Origin: Treponema sp.
Lineage (GTDB): Bacteria > Spirochaetota > Spirochaetia > Treponematales > Breznakiellaceae
Direction: 5' to 3'
DNA: 8,579 nt
Assembly (NCBI GenBank): GCA_009780545.1
Contig: WQZW01000046.1
Coordinates: 1-8,579 of the forward strand
A program made the position numbers and the translations under genes. The notes under the pieces were generated by a model. The model searched no databases. It was not told where the DNA came from and was given only the letters and a program-made list of their open reading frames with translations. Within the stretch, counting starts at the first letter, position 1, and each line of letters starts with the position of its first letter. Below are positions 1 to 5,874 of the stretch, piece by piece.

Positions 1-1
1 C

Positions 2-775
2 CTGGAAATATCCGGCAACATTACCCTTGAGGGGTTTGCAGGAAACGGGGCCGCGGTTGTGGACACTGCGGGAGCGGCCACAGATCCACCCGTTCGCGGC
101 GGAAATTTCGTGATGAACTCCGGCGTGATAATCACCGGCAACACGTCCACGGCCAACGGTTCCGGCGTGTCGAACTCGGGAACCTTCACCATGAACAGCG
201 GCGCGAAAATTACCGGGAACAAAACGACGCAAAACGGCGCCGGCGTGATTAACACGGGAACCTTCACCATGAACGGCGGGGAGATTTCCGACAACGAGAT
301 TACCGGTACCGGATCCGGCGGCGGCGTGTTCAATAACGGCGCCGGCGCAACTTTCATCATGAACGACGGCAAGATAGCCGGCAACATAGCCGGCAGGGAT
401 GGAGGCGGAGTGCAAAACGCCGGGACTTTCACGATGAACGGAGGGGAAATATCCGGAAATAAGGGCAGAAACGGCGGCGGCGTGAATACCGTCAGGTCCT
501 TTGTCATGACGGGAGGAATAATATCCGGGAACGAGGCCAAGGGTGATGCCAATGCAGCAAATGGATTTGGCGGCGGCGTTGCCGTAAATGCACAAAGCGC
601 CACGATAGTCGGCAGCTTCGAAATGACGGGCGGGACGATCCACGGCAACGACAACGGGAATCCCGTAATAAACAATACGGCAAAAGTGGACGGTTCGGCG
701 GCCGTGGGAGTGGGTACCTCAAACAATCCCACAAGCAACGTGCCAAACACCGACTCGACCGTAACAAAACCGTAA
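2..775 (+). CDS. Beta-helix repeat surface protein, 3' part only
   Basis: The frame is open from the left edge, so the true start lies outside the window; the GTG at 59 is only an internal codon. The visible 257 residues contain seven copies of a unit of roughly 22-35 residues. Its core reads (S/T)F.M(N/T).G.I.(G/D)N, followed by a G.GV.N.G turn, for example GTFTMNGGEISGN. Such units are typical of right-handed parallel beta-helix proteins on spirochaete and other bacterial surfaces, where they act as adhesins or passenger domains; the role here is inference. The last ~30 residues are a non-repetitive tail rich in Asn, Thr, Ser and Pro. No autotransporter barrel, LPXTG motif or other C-terminal anchor is visible, so export and anchoring must depend on the missing N-terminus. 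Two units share near-identical DNA (178-203 and 258-283), suggesting recent unit duplication. A strong terminator follows 20 bp after the stop. Confidence 0.85.
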   Translation: MEISGNITLEGFAGNGAAVVDTAGAATDPPVRGGNFVMNSGVIITGNTSTANGSGVSNSGTFTMNSGAKITGNKTTQNGAGVINTGTFTMNGGEISDNEITGTGSGGGVFNNGAGATFIMNDGKIAGNIAGRDGGGVQNAGTFTMNGGEISGNKGRNGGGVNTVRSFVMTGGIISGNEAKGDANAANGFGGGVAVNAQSATIVGSFEMTGGTIHGNDNGNPVINNTAKVDGSAAVGVGTSNNPTSNVPNTDSTVTKP

Positions 776-795
776 ACCCGAAAACTTCCCGAACC

Positions 796-827
796 AAAAT
801 CCCCGATTTTCAATCGGGGATTTTTTT
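796..827 (+). terminator. Rho-independent terminator after the beta-helix gene
   Basis: A perfect inverted repeat (stem core 800-808 with 812-820, TCCCCGATT / AATCGGGGA, loop TTC) is followed directly by seven T residues at 821-827. Four A residues at 796-799 extend the pairing into the T tract, so the site may also work in the opposite direction. It lies 20 bp after the stop at 773-775 and should end the transcript of the repeat protein. Genes further right therefore need their own promoter. Confidence 0.93.
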
Positions 828-863
828 ATGCCGTTGTTTGCCCGGGGGAAAAATGCGTGGGCG

Positions 864-892
864 TTGACTCCCGCAAGTTCTGCCGTTACCCT
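864..892 (+). promoter_or_regulatory. Possible sigma-70 promoter for the micro-gene pair
   Basis: TTGACT at 864-869 is separated by exactly 17 bp from TACCCT at 887-892. The -35 matches consensus at five of six positions. The -10 keeps only the three most conserved bases (T1, A2, T6). It sits just after a strong terminator and just before the ATG at 900, where a promoter would be needed. The predicted transcript would start at about 899, implying a leaderless message, and no Shine-Dalgarno sequence precedes that ATG. This is an inference from spacing and partial consensus only. Confidence 0.4.
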
Positions 893-899
893 CTATGGT

Positions 900-1079
900 A
901 TGGATAGGATTGTCAAAGAACTTGGAGCCATAAACCTGACGCTTACGGAAATCCGAGACCGGCTGCGTAAGCCCAAGGGCAAAGTTTCCGGTTTGATTGA
1001 AATGGCCGCACTTGTAGTTACTGCCCTCGGTTTTTTCCATGTAGTCGATATCGTAATGCGATGGTTTACAGGAGGTTGA
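900..1079 (+). CDS. Small single-span membrane protein, 59 aa
   Basis: The predicted protein starts MDRIVKELGAINLTLTEI. Residues 1-24 form a charged amphipathic helix with hydrophobic residues at coiled-coil-like spacing, residues 24-28 are a basic linker (KPKGK), and residues 31-52 form one hydrophobic membrane segment ending near MRWFTGG. The reading frame is also open back to an ATG at 828, but that codon abuts the T tract of the preceding terminator and would add a non-conserved-looking leader, so I prefer the ATG at 900. Neither start has a convincing ribosome binding site. The gene's last codons contain the AGGAGG of the next gene and its TGA ends one base before the next ATG, so the two are almost certainly one operon with coupled translation. 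I do not recognise the family. Holin-like, type I toxin-like or small-scaffold roles are possible but unsupported. Confidence 0.6.
   Translation: MDRIVKELGAINLTLTEIRDRLRKPKGKVSGLIEMAALVVTALGFFHVVDIVMRWFTGG
1070..1075 (+). promoter_or_regulatory. Consensus ribosome binding site inside the upstream gene's end
   Basis: AGGAGG lies five bases before the ATG at 1081 and inside the last codons of the 59-aa gene. It fixes the start of a gene of only 33 codons and makes translational coupling likely. Confidence 0.85.
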
Positions 1080-1080
1080 C

Positions 1081-1182
1081 ATGCTGTTCCAGTTGATAAG
1101 TTGGATTGCCGTAACCGTGTTCGCTTTCAGCGTATATCTCGTCCTGCGACGTATCCGCAAGGAATCAGAAAAAAAGCGATAG
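1081..1182 (+). CDS. Micro-protein, single membrane span with basic tail, 33 aa
   Basis: A 33-codon gene begins MLFQLISWIAVTVFAFS and ends in TAG at 1180-1182. Residues 3-22 are continuously hydrophobic and long enough for one membrane span. The rest is a strongly basic tail (RRIRKESEKKR), which predicts the C-terminus stays in the cytoplasm by the positive-inside rule. Support for it being real is the perfect AGGAGG at ideal spacing, the one-base gap after the preceding gene, and the sensible topology. It is below the length cut-off of most gene callers and may be absent from existing annotations. Size and topology resemble small regulatory membrane proteins, type I toxins and phage holin partners, but no family is recognised and no function is claimed. 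The neighbouring hairpin at 1182-1208 starts at its stop codon. Confidence 0.65.
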   Translation: MLFQLISWIAVTVFAFSVYLVLRRIRKESEKKR

Positions 1183-1208
1183 ATCCATCATCCAAAGGAT
1201 GACGGATC
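1169..1208 (-). terminator. Terminator-like hairpin between convergent genes
   Basis: The 12-bp arms are 1182-1193 and 1197-1208 with a three-base loop. Read on the minus strand the single imperfect pair is a G-U wobble. The hairpin begins inside the stop codon of the exported E-set protein gene, and seven T residues (minus strand, 1175-1169) follow six bases after the stem. It therefore best serves the minus-strand gene. On the plus strand it has an A-C mismatch and no T tract. Its core, TCATCCAAAGGATGA, recurs with one changed loop base at 5822-5836. Confidence 0.6.
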
Positions 1209-1965
1209 ACTGCACGAACACTTCCGAAACCGGTTCGCCCTCGCGGGAGAAGACTACGGAAGGATTGCCGGGATCGACGATCCGTTCGCCGCGGTGGAAG
1301 AAGACGTACTGGTGGCGGCCGGGGGGAAGCGGGACGCGGAGCGTGTAGACGCCGGGCCGGGCCTCCCGCAGTTCGTACATAAAGGGATCCCAGTTGTTGA
1401 AGCTGCCGGCGACGGTAACGTTCTCGCCGGGCGGACCGCGGAAGACGAAGTCCAGGCCGCCGTCCCGAAGAAGGCGGGGTTCCGGCTCCTTGGGCGGAAG
1501 GGAAATCACCGAAACCGTGGAGCTGGAAACGCCCTGCCTGCGGGTGTCGGGGTTGGAGGTGTCGGTGGTCCACAGGCCGTTGACGACGAGGCGGTACTCG
1601 ATGCTCGTAACGCCTTCGGGAATCTCATATATATGGAAGGAAATGCCGGAATCGCGGTGCGGGGTGGCCCGCCTTCCCATCCGGATGGTCTCCAGCGGGT
1701 CCTGGCTTACCCGCAGCGGCCTGAACCAGTGGACGCGGGCGAAACCCTCGACGGCAAAGGCGATGCCCACCCGCCTGAGCTCGCCGGAAGCGGTAAAGAC
1801 CACGGTGTTGCCGATTACCTCGGGTCCCGCCGGTTCGGAAAGGCCCAGAAGGTAGGCAAGGGCCTCCCTTGAAACCTCCGGTTCCGGCTCCTGTGCCGAC
1901 AGCGAAAGCCCCGAAGCGAGGGCAACGAGCAGGCTTAAAATAATTTTCGTTTTGACACGCTTCAT
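1207..1965 (-). CDS. Exported protein with two E-set domains, the second CBM48-like glycogen-binding
   Basis: The 252-residue product starts MKRVKTKIILSLLVALASG and has a classical signal peptide, with likely cleavage after SLSA (residue 24). Residues about 50-155 form a first immunoglobulin-like E-set domain (…YRLVVNGLWTTDTSNP). Residues about 168-240 are a clear AMPK/CBM48-type glycogen-binding module: VTVAGSFNNWDPF, then GVYTLRVPLPPG, then YVFFHRGERIVDPGNP. The two domains have matching endings (NGLWTTDTSNP and RGERIVDPGNP), which suggests an internal duplication. There is no catalytic glycosidase domain. CBM48 folds bind alpha-glucans in starch- and glycogen-active enzymes, but in exported stand-alone proteins the fold may have another binding role. 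The protein is probably periplasmic or surface exposed. No Shine-Dalgarno sequence precedes the ATG, which lies 45 bp from the divergent flcA gene. The flcA -35 box falls inside this gene's first codons. Confidence 0.82.
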   Translation of the reverse strand: MKRVKTKIILSLLVALASGLSLSAQEPEPEVSREALAYLLGLSEPAGPEVIGNTVVFTASGELRRVGIAFAVEGFARVHWFRPLRVSQDPLETIRMGRRATPHRDSGISFHIYEIPEGVTSIEYRLVVNGLWTTDTSNPDTRRQGVSSSTVSVISLPPKEPEPRLLRDGGLDFVFRGPPGENVTVAGSFNNWDPFMYELREARPGVYTLRVPLPPGRHQYVFFHRGERIVDPGNPSVVFSREGEPVSEVFVQ

Positions 1966-1980
1966 ATATTACAGTATACT
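1952..1980 (+). promoter_or_regulatory. Near-consensus sigma-70 promoter for flcA
   Basis: TTGACA (1952-1957) is a perfect -35 box. After exactly 17 bp comes TATACT (1975-1980), which matches five of six positions of the -10 consensus. Transcription would begin near 1987, about 24 bases before the flcA ATG. The -35 lies inside the signal peptide codons of the divergent E-set gene. Apparent sigma-70 control, rather than a sigma-28 type site, fits the known housekeeping control of many spirochaete motility genes. Confidence 0.75.
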
Positions 1981-1981
1981 C

Positions 1982-1997
1982 ATTATCGGTCGATAAT
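1982..1997. promoter_or_regulatory. Palindrome at the flcA transcription start (possible operator)
   Basis: ATTATCG and CGATAAT form perfect 7-bp arms around a GT spacer. The element covers the predicted start point of the flcA promoter and lies upstream of the divergent E-set gene, so a bound dimeric regulator could block one gene and affect the other. It could instead form a weak hairpin in the 5' end of the flcA message. Short AT-rich palindromes also arise by chance, so the function is inference. Confidence 0.45.
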
Positions 1998-2010
1998 AGA
2001 ATATCTTAAT

Positions 2011-5000
2011 ATGCCATCAATTGAAGACCTTCGGCAGTTTAAAGCCTCTTTCCAGAACATCGGCGGCGAGAAAGCCGACCTGTTGGCCAGGAAATTGCCA
2101 CTCAACGACCTTGAGCTTCCGGATGCCGAAGCCCAAAGCCGGGATCGGCCGGGGGAAAGGCCGGCTCCGGGCCGGGATCGGCAGGACCGGCCGGCGGAAA
2201 GGCATGCCGAACCGGAAGAACCGGCCACCGGCGACCCGATTCGGCCGAAAAAGGACCGAAGCCGGGCGGAAAAGGCCGGCGGGGAAGGCGATTTTGACGA
2301 GATGCACCCGCCTTCGGGCCTGCTCGCAAGGCTTCAGGAAGAACTGGAGGCGATTCCCCCGGACCCCGAAGACTTCGGCCTCGGCGACATAGACGATTCC
2401 GACTTTGCCCGCGAGTTCCCCTTGGTGCCCGAGGGCGAGGAGACGCAACCGGCCCCCGACTTCGAGAATCTTGCGGATCGGGAATTCGCCGAGGAATTCC
2501 CCCTCTCGGACACGCCCGACCTCGGCACCGACCCCTTCGCCGACCTGTCCGAAGCGGCGGAACCGAGTTTGGGCGACGATCCTTTTGCGGACTTTGAAGG
2601 AGCCGAGTTAGGTTCTACGGATGAAACCCAATCACCGGACCTAAGGGACGATCCCTTCGCCGACTTCGCACAAACCGATGATGCCCAAACACCGGACCTG
2701 GGCGACGATCCCTTTGCGGACCTTGCCGGAACCGAACCGACTTCTACGGATGAAACCCAATCACCGGACCTAAGCGATGATCCCTTTGCCGACTTTGCGG
2801 GAACCGAGTTGGGTTCTACGGACGAGACCCAAGCACCGGATATAAGGGACGATCCCTTCGCCGACTTCGCACAAACCGATGATGCCCAAACGCCGGACCT
2901 GGACGACGATCCTTTTGCGGACTTTGAAGGAGCCGAGTTAGGTTCTACGGACGAGACCCAAGTACCGGGCTTGGACGACTTCGATCCCTTCGCAAGGACC
3001 GACGACGATGTTCGGCAGGTCGACCTGGGCGACGATCCCTTTGCCGACTTCGCCCCTGCCGACGAAACTGCCTCTACCGATGATGCCCAATCGCCGGACC
3101 TCGGCGAGTTGGGCGACTTCACCGATTTCTCGCGGCCCGCGGAGACGGATGACGCGGAGTCGCCGGCCTTGGACGACGATCCCTTCGCAAAAACCGACGA
3201 CGATGTTCGGCCGGTCGACCTGGGCGACGATCCCTTCGCTTCTACTGATGATACTGCCTCTACGGATGAAGCCCAATCAGCGGACTTGGACGGCTCCGAT
3301 CCTTTCGCAAGAACCGACGATGATATCCGACCGGTTGATCTGAACATCGATCCCTTCGCCGACTTTGCCTCGGGCGGGGATGGCGAATCGGATGACTTGG
3401 GCGACGATCCCTTTGCGGATTTTCCCGCCACTACTGAGGCCGGCGGTGAGGAGTCGACGGGCTTGGAAGACGCTTTTGCCCGGACCGATGAGGACGGGGA
3501 GCAGTTGCCGAGCTTCGAAGGCTTCGAGTTTCCGGAGGAAGAGGCCGGGGGAGAAGGCGGACCGGTCGGGCTTGATGACTTCCGGTTTCCGGAAGAGCTT
3601 GAGAAGACGGCAGCCAAACCGCAGCCCCAAGCCGGGGAGAAGGCCAAGGCCGGTTTCCTGGGCAGGGGTAAGGCCGAGGACAACAAACCTCCGGCCCCGG
3701 TCCGATTCGAAAATATCAAGATCACCCCGGAGGAATTCCGCCGGCTCCAACGGACGCTGGCCGACTACCCGCTGAACCTGCGGATCGCATGTCAGGAGAT
3801 CATTGCCGAGAAGATCGGCAAGCCGGAGAAGGTCAATGCCCTGGTGCGGAACCTCGTCGACGGGGCTCCGGCACGGGCGACGGCGATCCTTGCCGGCGAC
3901 CTGCTGGACAGGACGATCTTCATCGCAAAGGGCTTCCAGAAGAGTTCCGGCGAGGCATTGGAAGCCGAACAGTCCACTTTCAAGTATGCCCTCAAAAAAA
4001 GTTTCCTGCCGGCCTTCAGGGTGATCCTTTTCATCGTCCTCCTTATGGCTTCGGTCGGTTTCCTCGGCTACCGCTTCGTCTACATTCCCCTGCTGGCCGA
4101 TTCCATCTACCGTGACGGCTACGGCCGCATCGCCGAGTCCGACTACGAGGGAGCCAACGGACGTTTTGCCGAGGCCCTGCGTCACAGGCCGGTGCGGAAC
4201 TGGTTCTACCGCTACGCCGAGGCCTTCAGGGAACGGCGGCAGTTCGCCCTTGCCGAGGAGAAATACGAACAGCTCCTCCGCTTCTTCCCCAGGGACCACA
4301 AGGGCGTGCTGGACTTCGCCGACCTGCAGACCAACTACCTCCACAACTACGAACGGGCCGACAGCCTGCTCCGGCGGCAGATACTGGACTTCTCCCCGGA
4401 TGATTTCGATGCCCTGCTGGCCGTCGGCGACAACAGCCTTGCCTGGTCGGAGATCGAACCGGACCGGCTTGACGATGCCCGCATCGCCTATGCGCGGGTG
4501 CTGGAACGCCACGGCTGGACGCCGCCGGTAGTGGAACGGATGCTGCGGTTCTTCATCCGGGACGACAACCTCGGCGAGGTGATCAACCTGCAGGAATGGT
4601 TCGACGCCGATCCAAAACGGGGGATGAGGGCAACCACGCTGGCCGAGCTGGGCGGCTACCTGCTGGACAAGCAGTCGGAACAGACGAGGGGGATTCCCAA
4701 TCCCTTCCTGGGGCGAATTCGGGGAATTACGGACATACTGATCGAGGCGATACGGCTCGACCCGAGCCTGCCGGAACCCCACTATCAGTTGGCCCGCTTC
4801 TACAACGGACTCGGGCGGCCGGAGGAGGAACGGGTCGCCCTGGAACATGCCGTCCGCACCTTCGACGCCGCCCCCGAGGAAGCCGAGACGGCCCGCAGGC
4901 TCCGCATGAGGATAGACGCCCACCGCCGTTATGCCGACGTCCTGATCGACTCCGGGGAGTTCCTCCAGGCGGAGGCCCAGCTGGTCAGGGGAATTTCCCT

Positions 5001-5724
5001 GTACGAGGGCGGGATAAACCGCTGGATGCTCACGCCCTCGCCCAACTACGGAAGACTCTTCGCCAACCTCGGCGACCTGGAATACTTCGTCAAGTCCGGC
5101 GACATGGAAGCGGCCCTGAACTTCTACCGCCGTGCCGAGCAGCAGGGTTGGGCACCGCCTGAAATGCGGTTCCGCATGGGTGTGGCCTACTACCAGATGG
5201 AGGACTGGGGGAATGCCATCGAACAGATGTTCGTGGCCTCCAGGGACCTTCCGCTGAACCGGCGGGTGCTGTTCGCCCTGGGCAATGCGGCGATGATGCG
5301 GGGCGACTACGCCTCGGCACAGGGCTTCTACGGCCGGCTCCTGGAAGTACTGGAAAGCCACCGTTCCCGCCTGCCGGTGCTGCTGCCCAACGACGGAGCG
5401 GAGTACCTGGAACTTGCCGAACGGATGATGATGGCCCAGAACAATGCCGGCGTGGCCAGCGAACGCCTTGCCGCCCAGACAGGCGACCTGAGCCACAGGA
5501 CCCGTGCCATGGCCTACTATGCCGAGGCCCAGCGCGCCTGGGACGCCCGAAGCCGGGACCCGACCACGATGATACGGTCCGGCAGCGTTCCCCTGCCCTA
5601 CCTGAACATGCGCGGGGCCCTGTACCCCGAACCCGGTTTCGAGCCGCAGATATTCGTCCGCATCGACCGGGACGCTCTGGAAACCTCCCGCTGGGAACGG
5701 CTGGCCCCCGGCTCGACCTGGTAA
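2011..5724 (+). CDS. flcA: Periplasmic flagellar collar protein FlcA (TPR protein with acidic repeat region)
   Basis: The 1237-residue product opens MPSIEDLRQFKASFQNIG, which I recognise as the start style of the spirochaete FlcA family (BB0326 in Borrelia). There the protein is needed to build the collar around the periplasmic flagellar motor and to assemble the stator. Order of parts: conserved N-terminus (1-40); basic then acidic linker; acidic array with about 14 DPFA motifs (residues ~174-470), mostly DDPFADF; a second linker; a conserved helical domain (~568-668); one membrane span (~670-692, VILFIVLLMASVGFLGY); then TPR-type helical hairpins to about residue 1215, for example SDYEGANGRFAEAL near 710 and WGNAIEQMFVAS near 1068. 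The basic residues before the span predict that the repeats are cytoplasmic and the TPR half periplasmic. No Shine-Dalgarno sequence precedes the ATG. A generic membrane-anchored TPR protein is the alternative. Gene structure is very secure; the name is moderately so. Confidence 0.78.
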   Translation: MPSIEDLRQFKASFQNIGGEKADLLARKLPLNDLELPDAEAQSRDRPGERPAPGRDRQDRPAERHAEPEEPATGDPIRPKKDRSRAEKAGGEGDFDEMHPPSGLLARLQEELEAIPPDPEDFGLGDIDDSDFAREFPLVPEGEETQPAPDFENLADREFAEEFPLSDTPDLGTDPFADLSEAAEPSLGDDPFADFEGAELGSTDETQSPDLRDDPFADFAQTDDAQTPDLGDDPFADLAGTEPTSTDETQSPDLSDDPFADFAGTELGSTDETQAPDIRDDPFADFAQTDDAQTPDLDDDPFADFEGAELGSTDETQVPGLDDFDPFARTDDDVRQVDLGDDPFADFAPADETASTDDAQSPDLGELGDFTDFSRPAETDDAESPALDDDPFAKTDDDVRPVDLGDDPFASTDDTASTDEAQSADLDGSDPFARTDDDIRPVDLNIDPFADFASGGDGESDDLGDDPFADFPATTEAGGEESTGLEDAFARTDEDGEQLPSFEGFEFPEEEAGGEGGPVGLDDFRFPEELEKTAAKPQPQAGEKAKAGFLGRGKAEDNKPPAPVRFENIKITPEEFRRLQRTLADYPLNLRIACQEIIAEKIGKPEKVNALVRNLVDGAPARATAILAGDLLDRTIFIAKGFQKSSGEALEAEQSTFKYALKKSFLPAFRVILFIVLLMASVGFLGYRFVYIPLLADSIYRDGYGRIAESDYEGANGRFAEALRHRPVRNWFYRYAEAFRERRQFALAEEKYEQLLRFFPRDHKGVLDFADLQTNYLHNYERADSLLRRQILDFSPDDFDALLAVGDNSLAWSEIEPDRLDDARIAYARVLERHGWTPPVVERMLRFFIRDDNLGEVINLQEWFDADPKRGMRATTLAELGGYLLDKQSEQTRGIPNPFLGRIRGITDILIEAIRLDPSLPEPHYQLARFYNGLGRPEEERVALEHAVRTFDAAPEEAETARRLRMRIDAHRRYADVLIDSGEFLQAEAQLVRGISLYEGGINRWMLTPSPNYGRLFANLGDLEYFVKSGDMEAALNFYRRAEQQGWAPPEMRFRMGVAYYQMEDWGNAIEQMFVASRDLPLNRRVLFALGNAAMMRGDYASAQGFYGRLLEVLESHRSRLPVLLPNDGAEYLELAERMMMAQNNAGVASERLAAQTGDLSHRTRAMAYYAEAQRAWDARSRDPTTMIRSGSVPLPYLNMRGALYPEPGFEPQIFVRIDRDALETSRWERLAPGSTW
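2530..3426 (+). repeat. In-frame tandem array of DPFA(D)F units within flcA
   Basis: About 14 DPFA motifs plus one degenerate copy (EDAFART) are spaced by acidic linkers such as GSTDETQSPDL and TDDAQTPDL. Copies are nearly identical at DNA level over long stretches. A run of about 58 bases at 2643 recurs 201 bp later, at 2844, with a single difference. A 47-base run at 2575 recurs identically 330 bp later, at 2905. Both offsets are multiples of three. Conservation of synonymous sites implies recent duplication or gene conversion, so copy number may vary between strains. Confidence 0.9.
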
Positions 5725-5765
5725 TCCGACGACCTGATGACGGCGTGTCATCGAGTCGTCGGATT
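5723..5765 (+). terminator. Long hairpin starting in the flcA stop codon
   Basis: Outer arms AATCCGACGAC (5723-5733) and GTCGTCGGATT (5755-5765) are perfect over 11 bp. Inner arms GATGAC (5736-5741) and GTCATC (5747-5752) add six more pairs across a small 2x2 internal loop. The only T run after it is four bases at 5772-5775, so it is a weak intrinsic terminator by sequence. It may serve as a 3'-end stabiliser or bidirectional barrier. Confidence 0.6.
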
Positions 5766-5776
5766 CGGGAATTTTG

Positions 5777-5791
5777 CGGAGTAAAACTCCG
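5777..5791. other. Short hairpin downstream of flcA
   Basis: CGGAGT and ACTCCG form a perfect 6-bp stem around AAA. It is the second of three stem-loops in about 120 bp between flcA and the pepF remnant and is not followed by a T tract. Confidence 0.4.
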
Positions 5792-5816
5792 TCCATTTAC
5801 CCATGTCAACCTAAGC

Positions 5817-5843
5817 AAACTATCATCCGAAGGATGATAGTTT
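5817..5843. repeat. Perfect 12-bp hairpin sharing the 1187-1202 core
   Basis: AAACTATCATCC (5817-5828) and GGATGATAGTTT (5832-5843) pair perfectly around a GAA loop. The inner 15 bases, TCATCCGAAGGATGA, match the hairpin at 1188-1202 except for one loop base, although the outer arms differ. Both copies lie between convergent genes. They could be independent terminators or members of a dispersed short palindromic repeat. There is no T tract on either side here. Confidence 0.55.
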
Positions 5844-5874
5844 ATCAACAAGACCGGCAAAAATCCGACATGCC

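Noticed and set aside
59..61. GTG at 59 as the start of the beta-helix protein
   Set aside because: The frame is open to the left edge and upstream residues (LEISGN) already match the repeat.
828..899. ATG at 828 as the start of the small membrane protein
   Set aside because: It directly abuts the terminator T tract, has no ribosome site and adds a leader without protein-like features.
1294..1872. A 192-codon plus-strand frame opposite the E-set gene
   Set aside because: The minus strand gives a signal peptide and a recognisable CBM48 domain. This frame has neither.
1966..2001. A minus-strand promoter for the E-set gene using TATACT at 1978-1973
   Set aside because: The -10 is the same near-palindromic hexamer used on the plus strand, and no acceptable -35 lies 16-18 bp upstream, so it is too weak to list.
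2530..3426. A CRISPR array or tandem DNA satellite, suggested by the repeated DNA
   Set aside because: Repeats are in frame within one long gene, with protein-level motif conservation and irregular spacing, so they encode a protein array.
2334..3725. A 463-codon serine-rich open frame antisense to the DPFA repeats
   Set aside because: Its SSVE..SAKGSS repeats are simply the reverse reading of the sense acidic repeats, and no start signal supports it.
3277..5796. An 839-codon open frame antisense to flcA
   Set aside because: It lies opposite a strongly coding GC-rich gene, has no signal, domain or ribosome site, and its composition mirrors the sense codons. It is a shadow frame.
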